From: Acidovorax benzenivorans
Lineage (GTDB): Bacteria; Pseudomonadota; Gammaproteobacteria; Burkholderiales; Burkholderiaceae_C
Assembly (NCBI RefSeq): GCF_028680575.1
Contig: NZ_JAPCKI010000012.1
Location: 1 to 64,000 of the forward strand
Reading direction: 5' to 3'
DNA length: 64,000 nucleotides
A program made the position numbers and the translations under genes. Below the pieces are notes generated by a model, which worked only from the letters and a program-made list of their open reading frames with translations, did no database searches and had not been told where the DNA came from. The stretch's first letter is position 1. Every line of letters starts with the position of its first letter. Positions 61,704 to 64,000 of this stretch are shown piece after piece.

Positions 61704-63037
61704 CGAACATGCAGCCCCCACACGACGGCCTGGCCGCCCGCAGCCTCGCCAGCGTCTGGCACCCCTGCACGCAGATGAAGCGGCACGAGGCCCAGCCGCC
61801 CGTGGCGATTGCCCGCGCACAAGGCCCGTGGCTGTATGGCACGGACGGCCAGCGTTATCTGGACGGCATCAGCTCATGGTGGGTCAACCTGTTTGGCCAC
61901 AGCCACCCCCACATCCAGGCCGCGCTGGTGGACCAGTTGGGCCAACTGGACCATGTGATGCTGGCGGGCTTCACGCACGCGCCCGTGGTGGAACTGTCGG
62001 AGCGCCTGGCCGCGCTCACCGGCTTGGGCCATGCGTTCTATGGCAGCGACGGTGCGGCAGCCACCGAGATCGCGCTCAAGATGAGCGCGCATTACTGGCG
62101 CAACACCGGTCGCCCCGCCAAGAGCCGCTTTGTGGGCCTGGCCGGGGGCTACCACGGCGAAACCGTGGGCGCACTGGCCGTGACCGACATCGCCATCTTC
62201 CGCGAGGCCTATGCCCCACTGGTGCGCCTGGCCGATACCGTGCCCAGCCCCGATGCACGCGGCGCCCGGCCTGGCGAGACGGCGGAAGACGTGGCCCGCC
62301 GTGCCGCTGCAGCGCTGGAAAGCTGGCTGCAGGAGCACCACACCACCACGGCGGCCTTCATCGTCGAGCCGCTGGTGCAGTGCGCTGCTGGCATGGCCAT
62401 GCACGACCCCGAATACCTGCGACTGGCCCGCGCGCTGTGCAGCCGCTACGAGGTGCACCTGGTGGTGGACGAGATCGCGGTGGGCTTTGGCCGCACGGGC
62501 ACGATGTTCGCGCACCAGCTGGCGGGCATCCAGCCGGACTTCATTTGTCTTTCGAAGGGCCTCACGGGCGGCACGCTGCCCCTGTCGGCGGTGCTGACCA
62601 CCGACACGGTGTACGCCGCGTTCTACGACGACGATGTGGCGCGTGGCTTTTTGCACTCGCACTCGTACACCGGCAACCCACTGGCCTGCCGCGCGGCATT
62701 GGCCACGCTGGAGCTGTTTGAGCAGCTGGATGCCCTGAACGCGAACACTGCGCTGGCGCTGCGCATCGACGCGGCCTGCGCGCCACTGGCCCACCACCCC
62801 CGCGTGCGCCACGCAAGGCGGCTGGGAATGATCTGGGCCTGGGACATAGACACCACCCTGCCCGACTTTGCGCGCCGCTACCACCAGCACGCCATGGCGC
62901 GCTCTCTGGTGCTGCGTCCTATCGGCCACACGCTGTACGCCATGCCGCCCTACGTGCTCGACGACGAAGCGGTGCAGTGCCTGGCCAGCGGCGCGCTCGA
63001 CGCACTGAACGCCACGCTGCAAGAGGAGACCCCATGA
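61700..63037 (+). CDS. bioA: Adenosylmethionine-8-amino-7-oxononanoate aminotransferase (445 aa)
   Basis: PLP enzyme that transfers an amino group from S-adenosylmethionine to KAPA, giving DAPA in biotin synthesis. The family start [13 protein letters not shown], the substrate region [32 protein letters not shown] and the PLP site with Lys286 in [17 protein letters not shown] are clear. The start is probably GTG 61700, overlapping the panD stop; ATG 61709 is an alternative. The stop overlaps bioD by four bases. It belongs to a bioA-bioD-bioF order in the same direction. Confidence 0.95.
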   Translation: MTNMQPPHDGLAARSLASVWHPCTQMKRHEAQPPVAIARAQGPWLYGTDGQRYLDGISSWWVNLFGHSHPHIQAALVDQLGQLDHVMLAGFTHAPVVELSERLAALTGLGHAFYGSDGAAATEIALKMSAHYWRNTGRPAKSRFVGLAGGYHGETVGALAVTDIAIFREAYAPLVRLADTVPSPDARGARPGETAEDVARRAAAALESWLQEHHTTTAAFIVEPLVQCAAGMAMHDPEYLRLARALCSRYEVHLVVDEIAVGFGRTGTMFAHQLAGIQPDFICLSKGLTGGTLPLSAVLTTDTVYAAFYDDDVARGFLHSHSYTGNPLACRAALATLELFEQLDALNANTALALRIDAACAPLAHHPRVRHARRLGMIWAWDIDTTLPDFARRYHQHAMARSLVLRPIGHTLYAMPPYVLDDEAVQCLASGALDALNATLQEETP

Positions 63038-63705
63038 TTGGATGTTTTGTGACCGGCACCGACACAAGCGTCGGCAAAACGCTGGTGTCTGCGGGCCTGC
63101 TGCGCGCATTGGCAGCCCACCATCCCCGCGTGGTGGGCATGAAGCCCGTGTCGGCGGGCGTGGTGCCCTGGGGGGACGATTGGGCCAGCGAGGACGCGAT
63201 TGCGCTGCGCTCCGCATCCACCCTGGCGGTGCCCCCCGAGCTGGACAACCCCGTGCTGCTGCTCGACCCGCTCTCGCCCCACATCGCGGCAGAGCGGGCC
63301 GGAGTGCAGATCGACATTGCCGCCATCGTGCGCAGCTACCACGCACTGGCCGCCCAGGCCGACGCGGTGGTGGTCGAGGGTGCGGGCGGCTTTCATGTGC
63401 CACTCACCGACACCCAGACAGGTGCCGACCTCGCCCAAGCCCTGGCCCTGCCCGTGGTGCTGGTGGTGGGGTTGCGGCTGGGCTGCCTGAACCATGCGCT
63501 GCTGACGGCAGAGGCCATCCGCGCACGGGGCCTCACGCTGGTCGGCTGGGTGGCCAACCGTGTGGACCCCGACATGGAGGCGGTGGAGGACAACATCGCC
63601 TACCTGCGCGCACGGCTGGGTGCACCGCTGCTGGCCGATGTGCCGTACCAGGAGCTGCCTGAACCCGGCAGCCTGGTGTTTGATTTGCCGAAGGACTGGC
63701 GATGA
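63034..63705 (+). CDS. bioD: Dethiobiotin synthetase (223 aa)
   Basis: ATP-dependent carboxylase closing the ureido ring of dethiobiotin from DAPA and CO2. The P-loop is GTDTSVGKT (residues about 8-16). MKPVSAG binds the substrate, and the second NTP-binding part VVVEGAGGFHVPLTD follows. VLVVGLRLGCLNHALLTAEAI and VANRVDP complete the fold. It overlaps bioA (ATGA) and bioF (ATGA) by four bases each, so the three are tightly coupled. Length fits the family. Confidence 0.96.
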   Translation: MIGCFVTGTDTSVGKTLVSAGLLRALAAHHPRVVGMKPVSAGVVPWGDDWASEDAIALRSASTLAVPPELDNPVLLLDPLSPHIAAERAGVQIDIAAIVRSYHALAAQADAVVVEGAGGFHVPLTDTQTGADLAQALALPVVLVVGLRLGCLNHALLTAEAIRARGLTLVGWVANRVDPDMEAVEDNIAYLRARLGAPLLADVPYQELPEPGSLVFDLPKDWR

Positions 63706-64000
63706 CAGGCGCTACCCCCCCGCAGACGTCATGGCTCGACGAGATCCCCGCGCGCCTGGCCGACATCGAACGCGCCCACCTGCTGCGCCGCCGCCGCGTG
63801 GTGCAACCCGCTGGCGGTGCACGCCTGCTGGTGGACGGCCAGCCCATGCTGGCCTTTTGCAGCAATGACTACCTGGGCCTGGCCAGCCACCCCGCGCTGG
63901 CCGAGGCCGCACGGGAGGCCACGCGCACCTTTGGCGTGGGTTCTGGAGGCTCGCCGCTGGTCAGCGGCCACAGCGCCGCCAACGACGCGCTGGAGCACGA
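63702..64000 (+). CDS. bioF: 8-amino-7-oxononanoate synthase, 3' end cut by window edge
   Basis: PLP enzyme condensing pimeloyl-ACP or -CoA with L-alanine to KAPA, the step before BioA. Only the first 99 residues are in the window. The family start LDEIPARLADIERAHLLRRRR, the substrate-binding FCSNDYLGLASHP and GVGSGGSPLVSGHSAANDALE identify it. The PLP lysine lies beyond the edge. The ATG at 63702 overlaps the bioD stop by four bases. Confidence 0.94.
   Translation, partial: MTGATPPQTSWLDEIPARLADIERAHLLRRRRVVQPAGGARLLVDGQPMLAFCSNDYLGLASHPALAEAAREATRTFGVGSGGSPLVSGHSAANDALEH

Overview
The window is a high-GC chromosomal segment of a betaproteobacterium. Protein content, gene order and a dispersed AGCGCTT-type repeat fit the Comamonadaceae (Acidovorax-like). 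That assignment is inference from protein character and repeats, not from a marker gene. About 50 protein genes are packed tightly, many sharing start and stop bases. No rRNA, tRNA, insertion sequence, prophage or CRISPR array was seen.

Layout. 1-8.8 kb: a partial MASE3/PAS/GGDEF diguanylate cyclase, aconitase A, a small membrane protein divergent from an XRE regulator, an H-NS-like protein and ApaH. 8.8-20.2 kb: a complete nitrous oxide reduction island. A leftward cytochrome c and ApbE flavin transferase pair diverges from a rightward run of a DUF2946-like gene, nosZ, nosR, nosD, nosF, nosY, nosL and a second nosL-like gene. An FNR-type palindrome lies in the divergent gap. 20.2-27.6 kb: RNA helicase RhlE, a large FtsX-type permease, a membrane-anchored C13 cysteine peptidase and an RRM RNA-binding protein. 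27.7-44.8 kb: a formate oxidation island, all leftward. It carries an NAD-linked formate dehydrogenase (FdsG-FdsB fusion plus FdsA), then accessory genes (DUF3305, DUF3306, polyferredoxin, TorD-like chaperone, small Tat protein), then a periplasmic respiratory formate dehydrogenase (alpha, beta, small lipoprotein, cytochrome b), a secreted Ala-rich protein and FdhD. A LysR regulator lies upstream. 44.8-57.6 kb: Mrp/ApbC, an Mrr-like membrane protein, a patatin, a strictosidine-synthase-like protein, MetG, an FG-GAP lipoprotein, a YitT protein, a SulP transporter, a BamE-like lipoprotein and DUF3460. 57.7-64 kb: ScpA, NadB, QueE, QueD, PanD, BioA, BioD and the start of BioF, cut by the right edge.

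Together the genes describe a facultatively denitrifying heterotroph that can oxidise formate both to NADH in the cytoplasm and to quinol from the periplasm, and can use N2O as terminal acceptor. ApbE probably flavinylates NosR, which carries the target motif. Cytochrome c may feed electrons towards NosZ.

The most unusual signals are: a dispersed repeat that also sits in frame inside fdsA and forms the inter-domain linker of the FdsG-FdsB fusion; a NosZ leader with both twin-arginine and lipobox features; a QueD whose catalytic cysteine position is serine; a FdhD with only one cysteine of the usual pair; and two 19-bp direct repeats abutting a good sigma-70 promoter upstream of the SulP gene.
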